Part shown: positions 26,301 through 35,379 of the stretch, in pieces
Layout: every line of letters starts with the position of its first letter
Position numbering within the stretch: the first letter of the stretch is position 1
Assembly (NCBI GenBank): GCA_037179385.1
Contig: CM074180.1
Location: forward strand, 27,633,455 to 27,697,454
Direction: 5' to 3'
DNA: 64,000 nt
Origin: Holothuria scabra
Taxonomy: Eukaryota > Echinodermata > Holothuroidea > Aspidochirotida > Holothuriidae
Notes under the pieces: generated by a model
What the model saw: the letters and a program-made list of their open reading frames with translations, nothing else
What the model was told of the DNA's origin: nothing
Databases searched by the model: none
Position numbers and translations under genes: made by a program

Positions 26301-28568
26301 TTATTCTTTGTTTACATGTAACAAGCATGAGAAATACCTATCGTTGTAAAATTGCGTTTACAAGCTACGCGCCGCAAACATAGTAACATACACAAACGCA
26401 CACATTTATAAAGAAACACACACGCATGCATAGTTTCATGTACAGAAATGCATCCTTGTACAGAAAAAAAGTGTTTCAATGTAGCCATAATGATTCTCTT
26501 TAATCAGCTGCAGCAGATGATATAACAATTTCGTAGTAATTCTACAAGTGGTACAAGAACATAGTAGTTCTCCGACAGGTGAGGTGTTGAAGCCTTTTCT
26601 TTTCTTTTACCATGCGCTGACGGTATACAGGCATACGTATAAATGTTTGTGATCGGTGTGCGTAAACTGAAATCTCTATTGATTTCACCAACCACTGAGA
26701 CATATACAGTGCAGCTAATAAAACTATATATTTGGCCAAACCATTATTTGATTAGAGAAATCTATCACAGCACCCTAGGCAATTTTTGGCAGAAAAGGCG
26801 GCATTTAATTGATACAGAGAGGTTTGCATACTGAAAGATTAAGGACTTAAGGCTTGATATGTATTTTGTTGTGGATTTTTATTGACATTTTATTTAATGC
26901 AGGCCGTGAGGTGTCAAGAACAGAAAGGATTTCTGACTTCCAAGGTTTGTTTGGTGAGAAGGAGGATTCTCTTTCCACGAGTCAATCGAGTGAATATAAG
27001 ACAAAATATTCAAGTGCCCCCAGACTCGATGCCATCAACAAGTTTTGAAACTGCGTTTGAACACCCCGTGGAATTAAATTACTACTTGCTTGTAAGTACT
27101 CGAAATGTCATAGAAAGAAATATGTCCATTGATACTACAATAGTTACCGTAAGTTAAAATAAACATTATTATAAGATGTGGCTCATTTCAATAAATGAAA
27201 ATGATAAAGGTAGCGGCATCAGGTGATGAGCAGTCAGGGTTCCCAGAACAACATAATTTAGAGTTAAAAAATACTCATTTCATGGCACGGCCAATTAATT
27301 TATTTCTTTGGCTAATTTATGTCCTTTTAGTTCTCAGTTGCTTACTAAGCAGAGAAATTCATGAGATTAAACACCCTCCGTCGCTCATTCTTCTTGTAAA
27401 GTGTGTTTTTATGGCTGATGGGAGTTTATTAGCCTACTTGTAACTCAATGCCTGGACCTTAACTAGATCAAATGAAACGAAAATACAAAAAAATGAATAA
27501 AAAGAACAAACAAAAACAAATAGCTACCATTTTCGAACAAATTTTTGCGATGTCTTCGGTTTGTAATGACTTTTAACTTTTAAAGTGATTTCGCAACAAC
27601 AATCTATACTTTGTTGGATTTCCTTTAAAGAGAGAGGGGGGCACGCCTTATATGTTGTGTGAACGTCGGCCTTGCCAAGTGGATCTAAACGGAGAGAGTT
27701 CCATCTCCCCTTTGAAATTTTGTTAACAATAATGGTTCCTTACTTGAAATCTAGCTTCATTTAAAAAGCTGAAAATAGTCTGTAACGATTTGGATACGAC
27801 AAAATTTAAATTCCAGGACAGCTATCACAGGTGGAAATGGTAAGGACGCCCTTTAAATTTTAGTTAGCTGAAGATTTTTCACTTTCAGACTCTAGCCCTT
27901 AGAGAAGGATTTTTAGGACTACAAAGATGGCCACATTTGACAGTTATCTCTTGCTTATAATCCTAAAAGGCCTCTCGAAATTGTATGACGCTGCAGGATG
28001 CGCCCCTGAATTTATTTTTGCATGCTGAACATCTCGACATAGTTTTACACATGAGTACGTTATTTCCGTTATTAAAATTGGTTACAAGCAGTTGCCTCGT
28101 GGAAAAGTAAAAATCACGTTTCTTACAACTAAAAGGACGGAGGGCGCCACTTATTTAAACTAGTACAGGTTAGAAGTTGATCCTTCAAGCTCCAACAGAT
28201 AAAACCGAATCACATGAACTATATTGTGTGAATAATACGTGTATGTTGCAACTCATTGATTTAATTACGTTGAAAGCATTCCACTTTTATAGTGATTGTA
28301 ATACATGTCACACATTAAACATAATAAATGTTTATCGTAATGATCGGAATGAGTGTTACGGCATTTACTCGTGTTTGTGTCTTCGTGGTGAAAAGTTTCT
28401 GGAATGTTATACTTGAAGATTGAAGGGTAAGTGTGTACCTTATTTTCGTCTTCTTTCCAGATAAAACTTGCTTCCAAAGAGATCCAGATTCCAATAAAAA
28501 TAGGAAAGAAACGGATACGCGAACCAAACTTTGCAACCGCTAGAGTTGAAACGTGGACAACAGTGTAG
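14328..28568 (+). CDS. Alpha-arrestin (ARRDC-like), six exons, 290 aa
   Basis: Exons: 14328-14460, 18771-18860, 21934-22130, 25018-25173, 26903-27091, 28461-28568. All joins are GT-AG with matching phases (1,1,0,0,0). The start ATG follows an in-frame TAG at 14304. The N-terminal arrestin fold shows LDQNIYSPGSVARGHVEILL (about residues 18-37), then the family-typical NHRFPFVFEVPL (about 81-92) and a DGDVTYLIKAK strand. The C-terminal fold begins with VMLQKTGYLPGENIQVFLQM (about 152-171), followed by IQVPPDSMPST and the final strand KEIQIPIKIG. Alpha-arrestins are cytosolic adaptors that bring membrane cargo to ubiquitin ligases or endosomal sorting. This one stops 15 residues after the final RIREPNF segment and has no PPxY motif, so NEDD4-type ligase recruitment is not expected. 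At 290 residues it is shorter than most ARRDC proteins; ARRDC5-like is my best guess. Introns 1 to 4 carry MITEs or repeats. Exon 4 could also start at 25009 (in frame, +3 codons). Confidence 0.85.
14982..15138 (+). mobile_element. hAT-type MITE in arrestin intron 1
   Basis: It resembles the ends of the 19316-20915 element joined together: CAGTAGAGAAGCTACCATATG at left and CCCAGCTCCGCCACTG at right, with GGACGGACCAAAAT and TTTTCGCCCCCTCTG inside as in the larger copy. No clear target duplication is visible; the left flank is a C run. It is a short deletion derivative of that family. Confidence 0.6.
15139..18770. other. Rest of arrestin intron 1
   Basis: About 3.6 kb of AT-rich intron. Short frames, the longest 116 codons at 17928, cross homopolymer tracts and show no domain. 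A poly-G run at 14569-14581 and poly-C runs near 18098-18110 are the only structure noted. The 3' splice site has a long T tract before CAG at 18768-18770. Confidence 0.5.
19316..20915 (+). mobile_element. Non-autonomous hAT, 1.6 kb, in arrestin intron 2
   Basis: The ends are CAGTGGCGGAGCTGCC and CCTAGCTCCGCCACTG. The flanks are CTCAATTC (19308-19315) and CTCAATGC (20916-20923), an 8-bp duplication with one change. No transposase frame is visible. The smaller element 20411-20713 has inserted into it, so it is the older of the two. Confidence 0.85.
20411..20713 (+). mobile_element. hAT-type MITE nested inside a larger hAT
   Basis: The ends CATGCGCGTCCGCAGG and CCGCGGAGGCACATG are diverged forms of the ends of the 2577-2833 MITE, and the interior also matches (GAAAATAAAAAACCTGAAAA, TTTTCTTCCGCGG). 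Flanks GATAGAAA (20403-20410) and GACAGGAA (20714-20721) agree at 6 of 8 positions, so the insertion is old. Confidence 0.75.
22195..22356 (+). mobile_element. Short MITE in arrestin intron 3
   Basis: A perfect 13-bp terminal inverted repeat, CAGGCGCGGATCC and GGATCCGCGCCTG, bounds a G- and C-rich 162-bp body. The ends are hAT-like but the flanks (TTTCATGA, GAGGAGGT) do not match, so target-site evidence is missing. It starts only 64 bases after the exon 3 donor site. Confidence 0.65.
22756..23009 (+). mobile_element. TA-site MITE, copy 2, 254 bp
   Basis: Ends TAGACGAATCCG and CGGATTCGTCTA are perfect inverted repeats with TA at both borders. The body (GCAGCCATTAGTGGGATCC, then GATGGACCCCAGTTATAGAC, then GACCATCACTTG) recurs in copies 6789-7033 (inverted) and 51621-51867. 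This is the best preserved of the three and serves as reference. It lies in arrestin intron 3. Confidence 0.85.
23010..25008. other. Rest of arrestin intron 3
   Basis: AT-rich intron with chance frames on both strands (notably 23899-24490) without domains. A G run lies at 24361-24373. No mobile element borders were recognised. Confidence 0.45.
25310..25712. repeat. Inverted repeat in arrestin intron 4
   Basis: The left arm (25310-25388) contains GACCATCTCATT and ATCTGGTAATTTTCTGATCA. The right arm (25642-25712) contains the reverse complement, AAAATTACCAGATAAAA and GGAAATGGTCTTG. The right-arm text also recurs at 35183-35275 and 36965-37060, so the arms belong to a dispersed family that ends in a CGGGGG tract followed by ACTATAC-A-GAATT. 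Confidence 0.6.
26076..26212 (+). repeat. hAT-like repeat 3' end (copy 2)
   Basis: It matches 2370-2514 (GAAAAACCATGC, CAAATTTCTGCCCGAATT, CTGCCTCCCGCCC) and ends in CGCCTATGCG where copy 1 has CGCCACTGGG. It lies in arrestin intron 4. Confidence 0.5.
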
Positions 28569-28880
28569 ACATCACCGAACAAGGCAATCACTACATCGCC
28601 ATATTGAGACGAGGAAACTAAAACAACATAAATTATGATACTTGCACGTGTTATCATTGCATGAGTAAACTGCACGCATGTTAAGCGGAGGAAACTGTTA
28701 CAACAGTGTTGATTTCTGTAAGACATACGGTAAATTTTTGATAAAAGTTTCAACGAAAATTATTCCATCGTCGTATAATTTTGGAGAAGTGACGTCATAG
28801 CATTCTATGGAAAACATTCCCGACCAAAACGAAAAATCAAATGTGTAAATAATACAATAAAATAATAAGAATGGCCGAAA
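28569..28880 (+). promoter_or_regulatory. Arrestin 3' UTR with polyadenylation signal
   Basis: AATAAA at 28856-28861 is the first canonical polyadenylation signal found after the TAG stop (28566-28568). This gives a 3' UTR of roughly 310 bases. No downstream GT-rich element was checked in detail. Confidence 0.45.
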
Positions 28881-31800
28881 GTTTTCACTGATGAACGGAG
28901 AATGAGTCAACCTCGGCTTTGATCGTCCTCTACTTAAAGTTTAGAAAAGGTTCAGTTTTCAGGAGATCAACCGAACTGCTTGGGAGAAGTGCATGGTTTA
29001 TACCGTGCACGGTACTAGGGAGGAGAAATTTGAAAATTCTGTCCCAAGAAATTTCCAGTCCGGTTTTAATCCTCCAAAGACCCTTACGTGACTAAGTTGC
29101 TGCATACAAATCCGAATATGGCTAGTTCGAGCATGTAAAGTTATTTGAAACATAGACTATATGGGCAGTAAAGGATGGTGCAAGATTGAAGATAAAGCAT
29201 GCCGTTGCAAACAGAATTAGAATCATTCCGACCTTCATCCCCATGGCCTACCCCTTGTCAAATGGAACACGAGGGAGGTGACTTAATCATGAACACATCT
29301 TACATAAAGTGATTAAACTCAGACTCCCCGAATTCAATTTCGTTTCTCCTTTTCCTTTTTAAAGTACAGTCACAGACTGTACTTACGGTCAAATGGGACA
29401 AAGAACATATGGAGGTTATTATTGATGATAGCCCAACCCTATTTCTGCTGTTTCTAGTTGCGTTCAGGTAGCATAAGACTGACAAACCACTGAACGAGAT
29501 ATCATTCCAAACAAAAACCTATACCATGCCATCAAGCTAGCCAAGAATTTCTGCTGGCTTATGTCTCGACCCATACATGTTAGCACTTGCAAATGTTTTC
29601 TGCACCGTGAGCTCTACGCCATATTGAAGTAGCTACATTTTATCAAGATCTTTCGACATTTACATAGCGCGCTTGCAATGTTTACCTTGCGCATATGACG
29701 TAACACAGCAAAAAATTGGGTCGTCTAATGAGGTCAAGTTCGTATAAAACGTTTTACAACACCACATGACACGTTTAAAAACATGTTGTGTTACCTGGAT
29801 CCAATATGTGCACTCATTATGGTTTAATATATCCTCCTTGTGGTTCATGCTGAGCGCGTTTCATTTTTTGCCTGAGAATTAAGTGACGTCGCTTGACATC
29901 AGTGCGTTAAGTGTGTTGATGCTCACACCATTCCGCACCTGGGTCTTGATCCAGGCAGAACATCTTGACAATTATTAAAGGTAAGAACGAAAAATCGTGT
30001 TCCAGTACATGATTATACACTGCATGTCTGTTTGAATACAAGGGATACACCATTAGAGGGGATGATTAAATGAACCCCGAGAGTGCATTATCATGTGCTG
30101 ACTCACACGTCCAGATTTGTTTAACATCGTTCAATCATACACAAAAAGTTCTGATTAAAAAACTAACTGACAAGAATATTTTGTTTGTACATAAAAACGT
30201 TTAATGAAACAGCACAGCCCCGAATGGAGTAGTTTATTGAGGATAACTCACGGTCAAACGACAACAATGAACCTAATAGCGGTGATATGCTTAATCATTA
30301 AGTATGAATGAAAGTCCACCTGCCGTTAATTTACATGCCGTTTTTGACAACGCTGTTGGGGTACGTCAAGACGTGCGCCCTACCCTATGCCTATATATCA
30401 TATATGAGGGTTTTAATTTGTATCTCACGTGTAAATCATTTTTGTAAGAATAAGTATTACATTGTATCCCAACGTTATCTTGTACAGATATTGTTCTCTC
30501 GTTTTTGGCATGTATTCATATAGGTTCATTTTGATATAAATGACGGAATACAATTTTCTTCTCATTGTTTTTCGCATCATCATTGTCAATAACATGTCAT
30601 TTGTGTGAGTTCGTTATCAGAGCTGTCTTGTTGCAGTACTACACTGTGAGAATAATTTCCTCCGTTTTATTGATAAAAAAGTGAGATTGCTTTGAGATTG
30701 CTTTGGACGTTTTGTACTCACTTACAAAAAATACTTTATCACTTAAAACACCCACGAGCCAAAAAGACTTTTATTTTGACACGAACCGCCCACCGTGCTA
30801 TTTGGGGTCTGAGAGAAGTGTAAGTTAATTATGATCGTACCATACAGATATGAAACAAAACCCCGATTCGTGAAAAGCTAGTATTAAGAAGTAAGACTTG
30901 CCTATAGGAGCTATTGCTAAATGAATAGGTCTTTAACTGGTCAAATTATCAAATGTCAAAGTCTGCTGAGGTTTCAAGTGACTATTTTTGTCCGAAAGTA
31001 GTGTTTGAAATTCTTATAATTTCTTGGGGGATAAATGGGGGTGGTTGGGTGGTGGTCACGCCTTTCATAATGTAATCTACTCGTTTATGCATTTTTATAT
31101 ACAGGCCAAAGATTCATTAGTGAACATAACCACAATCTAGATCACAGATAGATAGCCAACTATTTCCAGGTTTAAAGGGAATTTAATGTAGTGTCCCTAA
31201 TTTGGATTAATATAGCCTGTGGTAAACTATTCTATTTCATGAATTGCTCTTGGGAATCACGTGACAAGACTTCCCTTACTCAGTGGTGACGTTTACAAGA
31301 AGTATTGCTTGAACTGACATGAATATGCAATATCTATGTAATGAAATATCATGAAATATTCTTGGAAATGTAATAGGAGGAAATAAGTGAGATTAAGTTA
31401 TTGTTTTGAAGTTAGTCTTGAGTGACCGCTATTGCCCTTTTAGTAACCATGTTCGATTTTAAGTACAATCGAAATTTCACAAGAATTTAAAATCAGTCTT
31501 CCGGGAAAGTATTCGTTTTGACCTAATTTTGTGCATTTTTTTTTCGAGAGGGGGTGGTCTAAAACCTGACAGTCTAAAAACGGGCAAACTTTTTGACAAA
31601 CACTGGGCGACAATGTATAAATTGGGCAATTTCGTGGCCATCAGTTGGTCTCTTAAATGCATTATGACCAGAGGATGTACGTTTATACCAATTTCTGTCG
31701 GATTCATTGTTACCCACTAATGGTAAATAAAATTGTAAAAACCCATGTGAAACAACTTTGAGCACGAACGTCTCCACTTACTAGTCTATCTATTTTCTTT

Positions 31801-33660
31801 AAGGGGGGTGGGGTGGGGGTAGAACCGTACCAATATTTGTGACCATGATGCATGAGTGCATCTTTGCTGACAGGTTGTCTCCAGTGTAAACACACCATGC
31901 ACTATATCAACATCTTAATTCTTCAATTATTTATCGGGGTAGGGGAGAGTAAATGGAAAATACTGGCCTCGGAAGTGTTATAATTTGATGGTAGTTAAAA
32001 CTAAGACGGAAGAAATCAACAAAGACCGATTGAAACAAACTGTTTGAAATGTTTTGAATGATTTGAGGATTCTATCGGTCATACATGTGAGCCTATAAGT
32101 TGCTTATACACAGTCGAAAAAACACGCATGGCTCCAACAGGGTTAGAGAGAAGGTCCTCCACCCCTAAATTTAGTTTTTTGGTTTATAACCCTTCCCTAT
32201 AACAGCTAATAATTTGGGGGGGGGGGGGCTCTTCACTTCAGAAGTATCTTAAATTCCCCAAAGATGCAGTTTAATACACATAAATTGAATACTCCTTGCC
32301 ATATTATCAATATGACCTTCAATTCTATGGTACAAGCATACCGTAAAATGTTAGATGACTAACTTCGGAAGTGAGCTGTACGTATTTTTCATTTAGCAGC
32401 AGAGCTGTTGATTTGAAGAGAAACAAATCTTTCATAAGCTGGAGAAAATGGTTTTTGTAGTATAACAACGTTTTATAAGTGGCAATGTGACATAATCGCA
32501 AATTAAAATTGGAAAAAGTTGACAGAAATTATTTCGAAAAATTGTATTTTGTTGATCCACTATGCACAAAATGTTGCTCTGCATTCATGAGAGGCATGAC
32601 TTTTTTTGAAGAAGAAGAACAAGAAGAAGAATTCATCTTCATTTTATTTCATTCAATGAAAACAAAGAGTTTAAATTCAGTTTTTAAAGAAGAAAGGCGA
32701 AACTAATAGAATAACCAAATGAACTGAATTTAAGACCATACGTTTTAGCACGTTGAACATTATCATTGTCAATTTTGGACTATAACGAGCAATGTATTTA
32801 ATTGTCAATTAATTCCTATCACACAATTGAAAGGGCATGGATCAACTTTGTAATAACCAAGGACATCCTAGCGATTTATAGTTCTGTTTACACATAACAA
32901 AAAAAAAAGGAATCTAATCTTGTTTCCGAATCACCATTCTACTCACTGCAAGTTGACAATCAATACACTGCTGAAACTGCCTCCAAGTATAATATACAAT
33001 ACTACCAGAAAATATAGTGGTATAGAAGCGACAAATCAGGTGCAACTACCAAACCTCCGCAGGGAAAAAAACTCTTAAGTCAATAGCAGCCGAGATATGG
33101 AAGGAAAGGGGAAGAAATGGATCTAGGCTGTATTTATCAAAAAATATCCACTGGGATACTGGAAACGATGCCAAAGCAAATATTTTGATATGGTTCTTAG
33201 ATGAGGAGGCAAGTGGCATGGAGAAGATATTCCTTACAAAGGTCGCTTATCTTAGTCGGAGATTACTTTATAAGATTTATCCTCTTACTGAAATGTTCTT
33301 TTTTAAATAATGGAGAATAACTCTCCCAGATAAAAATGTGGTTCATTTTTGGTTTCGACTTAAGACTGTTTGATTCAAAGCATACTTAACCCTAAAGAAA
33401 CATCCAGCATGTTGTATTCACGGCGTTAATGGTAAAACTGCGGTGATAACGATTCGCAAAGTGGACGGATTTGAATACTTGGAAGGCATGGTCTCTGTAA
33501 TTTGGGTTCAGTTGAGATTTTGGATCGTGAGTCCCTTGAAAATGCCCATAGACCGTTGCCTGACTCTACATTTACTGTGAATCAGCGGTGGAGATATGTC
33601 TTTTTATCAAGTCTAGAAGGAAGTCATACATGACTGACCAATAATGTAAATGGTCTGAGA
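28881..33660. other. Intergenic; one 92-codon open stretch
   Basis: No gene is recognised. A frame without ATG at its start is open from about 33034 to 33311 (+), with peptide-like content such as SIAAEIWKERGRNGSRLYLS; I could not assign it and no good splice site sets its left edge. Other items are a GAA-rich stretch (32606-32632), a G run at 32217-32228, and scattered A or T runs. Confidence 0.4.
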
Positions 33661-33675
33661 GCCGTGAGGTTGGTC

Positions 33676-33780
33676 ACGTATTGTCCTTCAGTGGACGTAA
33701 TAGCTTCTTCGGGAAGCAGTAAAAGTTTTGGTTTCGCCGAACGGCCCTTTGCCAGAGGGTCGGGAGGACTTTGGAAGAAG
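33676..33780 (+). repeat. Hairpin-cluster repeat, copy B
   Basis: Consecutive short hairpins: GTCC-TTCAGT-GGAC (33683-33696), GCTTC-TTCGG-GAAGC (33703-33717) and CCCT-TTGCCAG-AGGG (around 33744-33758). The same order of hairpins occurs in copy A (44143-44260) with paired base changes in the stems. Further palindromes follow at 33848-33863 (GGGTCCAGGGACCC). It is not coding in any frame I checked. Confidence 0.6.
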
Positions 33781-34116
33781 TTGTGGAGATTTTTTTCGAC
33801 ACGTAGAGGATGTGGCAGCGCGAGTGCGAAACGCTCCCCTAATGGTTTGGGGTCCAGGGACCCGATTTAGGGCCCATGGTGGGGTCCAGGGGCAGCACCC
33901 CATCGAGAGCCCAGAATGGAGTCGCCGTAGGCTCTGGGGATATTTAGTTAATTTGAGCATTAGAACTAACCATGTAGCTATGTGTAAGTAAAGGGCCCTG
34001 AATTTTTTTTAATCAAACAATAAAATGTGCAGTTTTCCCAAGTTTATGTGCGTAGGTCTATGATGCACCGGACTTGAAGGTGAGTAGGTACATTATGGAA
34101 GGGGTCGCACGGAAGT

Positions 34117-35280
34117 CAGGGGCGGATCTAGGATTTTCCGTTAGGGGCCGGGGCGCACTGACAGTCGATTATCCGTCCGAACGAGTATCTAAGCGGAGCG
34201 CCAACATTGGTTGGCGCGGAGCATACAGAAAATTTTGAAAAATCGCGACCTCTCAGATAGCCGGAAATGGCATTCCAGGGCTTGTAAGTAGAACCTAAGC
34301 AGTCGTTACTTTGAGTTTTTGTGTGCCATAAAAATATTCCACCCAATTAAAAGTGAGAAAATTGCAAAAACTTGCTTCATGAGCTAAACCATAATTAAAT
34401 TGGATACTTTTGTAAGGGGCTGGAGTTTAGTCTCTAAGCGTAGCGCCACTATTGGTTGGCGCGGAGCGTACAAAGAAAATTTTGAATTTTAACACCTCCC
34501 AGATGGCTGGAAATGGCATTTGCCAGGTTTAATTGTCTTTAGTTCTGATAAGGAAAATTCTTGATTTTTCTCATATTCAAACACACTTTTGAGATACTGA
34601 TTTGCTCAGTTCATTACTCCGCTGACATAGGCATAGGGGAGCATTTCAGATTGGGGGCAGAGTATATTTCCCGAAAATTTAATTCTGCCCGTAGGACAAG
34701 CAAAGTTGAGCGCCACCACTGGTTGGCGTCCAGAAAATTCGAAAATTCGTACCTCTCAGACAGTCGAAAATGACATTTCCCAGGTTTATTAAGGAGATCC
34801 AAGCAGTCGATATTTTAAGTTTCAATTGCGGAAAACGTTCACTCCAAACTAAAATTTAGCCAAAAAAGACTACGCGGAACGATACCATTTATTGGGGCGA
34901 AGCGTACAGAAAATTTTGAAATATTCGACCCCTCAGACAGATGAAAATGGCATTTCCAGGACTTAATAAAGGATCTTAGCAGTCGCTATTTTGAGTTTCC
35001 TCTTGCAAAAAAAATGTTCACCTGATAGTTAAATTCTGCTAGGAAGACTTCCTTCGGGGATCTTCACCAGTGGTTGGTGCGGAGCGAACAGAAAATTTGA
35101 AAAAATCAGACCCCTGAGACAGTCGAAAACGACATTTCCCAAGCTTACAAGGGGATCTAAGCAGTCGCTATTTGATCAGAAAATTACCAGATAAAATGTA
35201 ACACTACCAATCGATGAAATGGTCCCGCATATTTTCGGGGGAAAACTACAAAACGGAATGGAAAACATGGTATTGAATGT
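34117..35280 (+). repeat. Array of diverged ~200-bp units with hAT-like left end
   Basis: The array starts at CAGGGGCGGATCTAGG (hAT-like). At least five units follow (from about 34180, 34430, 34700, 34870 and 35050). Each reads GCGCCA-CATTGGTTGGCGCGG, then ACAGAAAATTTTGAAA, then CCTCAGACAGTCGAAAATGG, then CATTTCCCAGG, then AAGCAGTCGCTATTTTGAG. Two more units sit inside the hAT at about 36600 and 36790. The right border is not defined. Confidence 0.65.
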
Positions 35281-35379
35281 AACTCTATTGGTATTGGGAC
35301 TTAATATATATTGCTAAAGTTGTGTGACTGCCCGAACTTTCGACTGTATACATGATTTTACCTTTTGAAATGACAATGC

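Noticed and set aside
28265..28753. 162-codon minus-strand frame
   Set aside because: Overlaps the last exon of the arrestin gene on the other strand and shows no domain.
33400..33540. Possible tyrosine recombinase (Crypton/DIRS) fragment, reading HGVNGKTAV then DGFE
   Set aside because: Only a loose resemblance to the H-x-x-R-x-T region; the catalytic Arg is absent and spacing is off by one. Chance is more likely.
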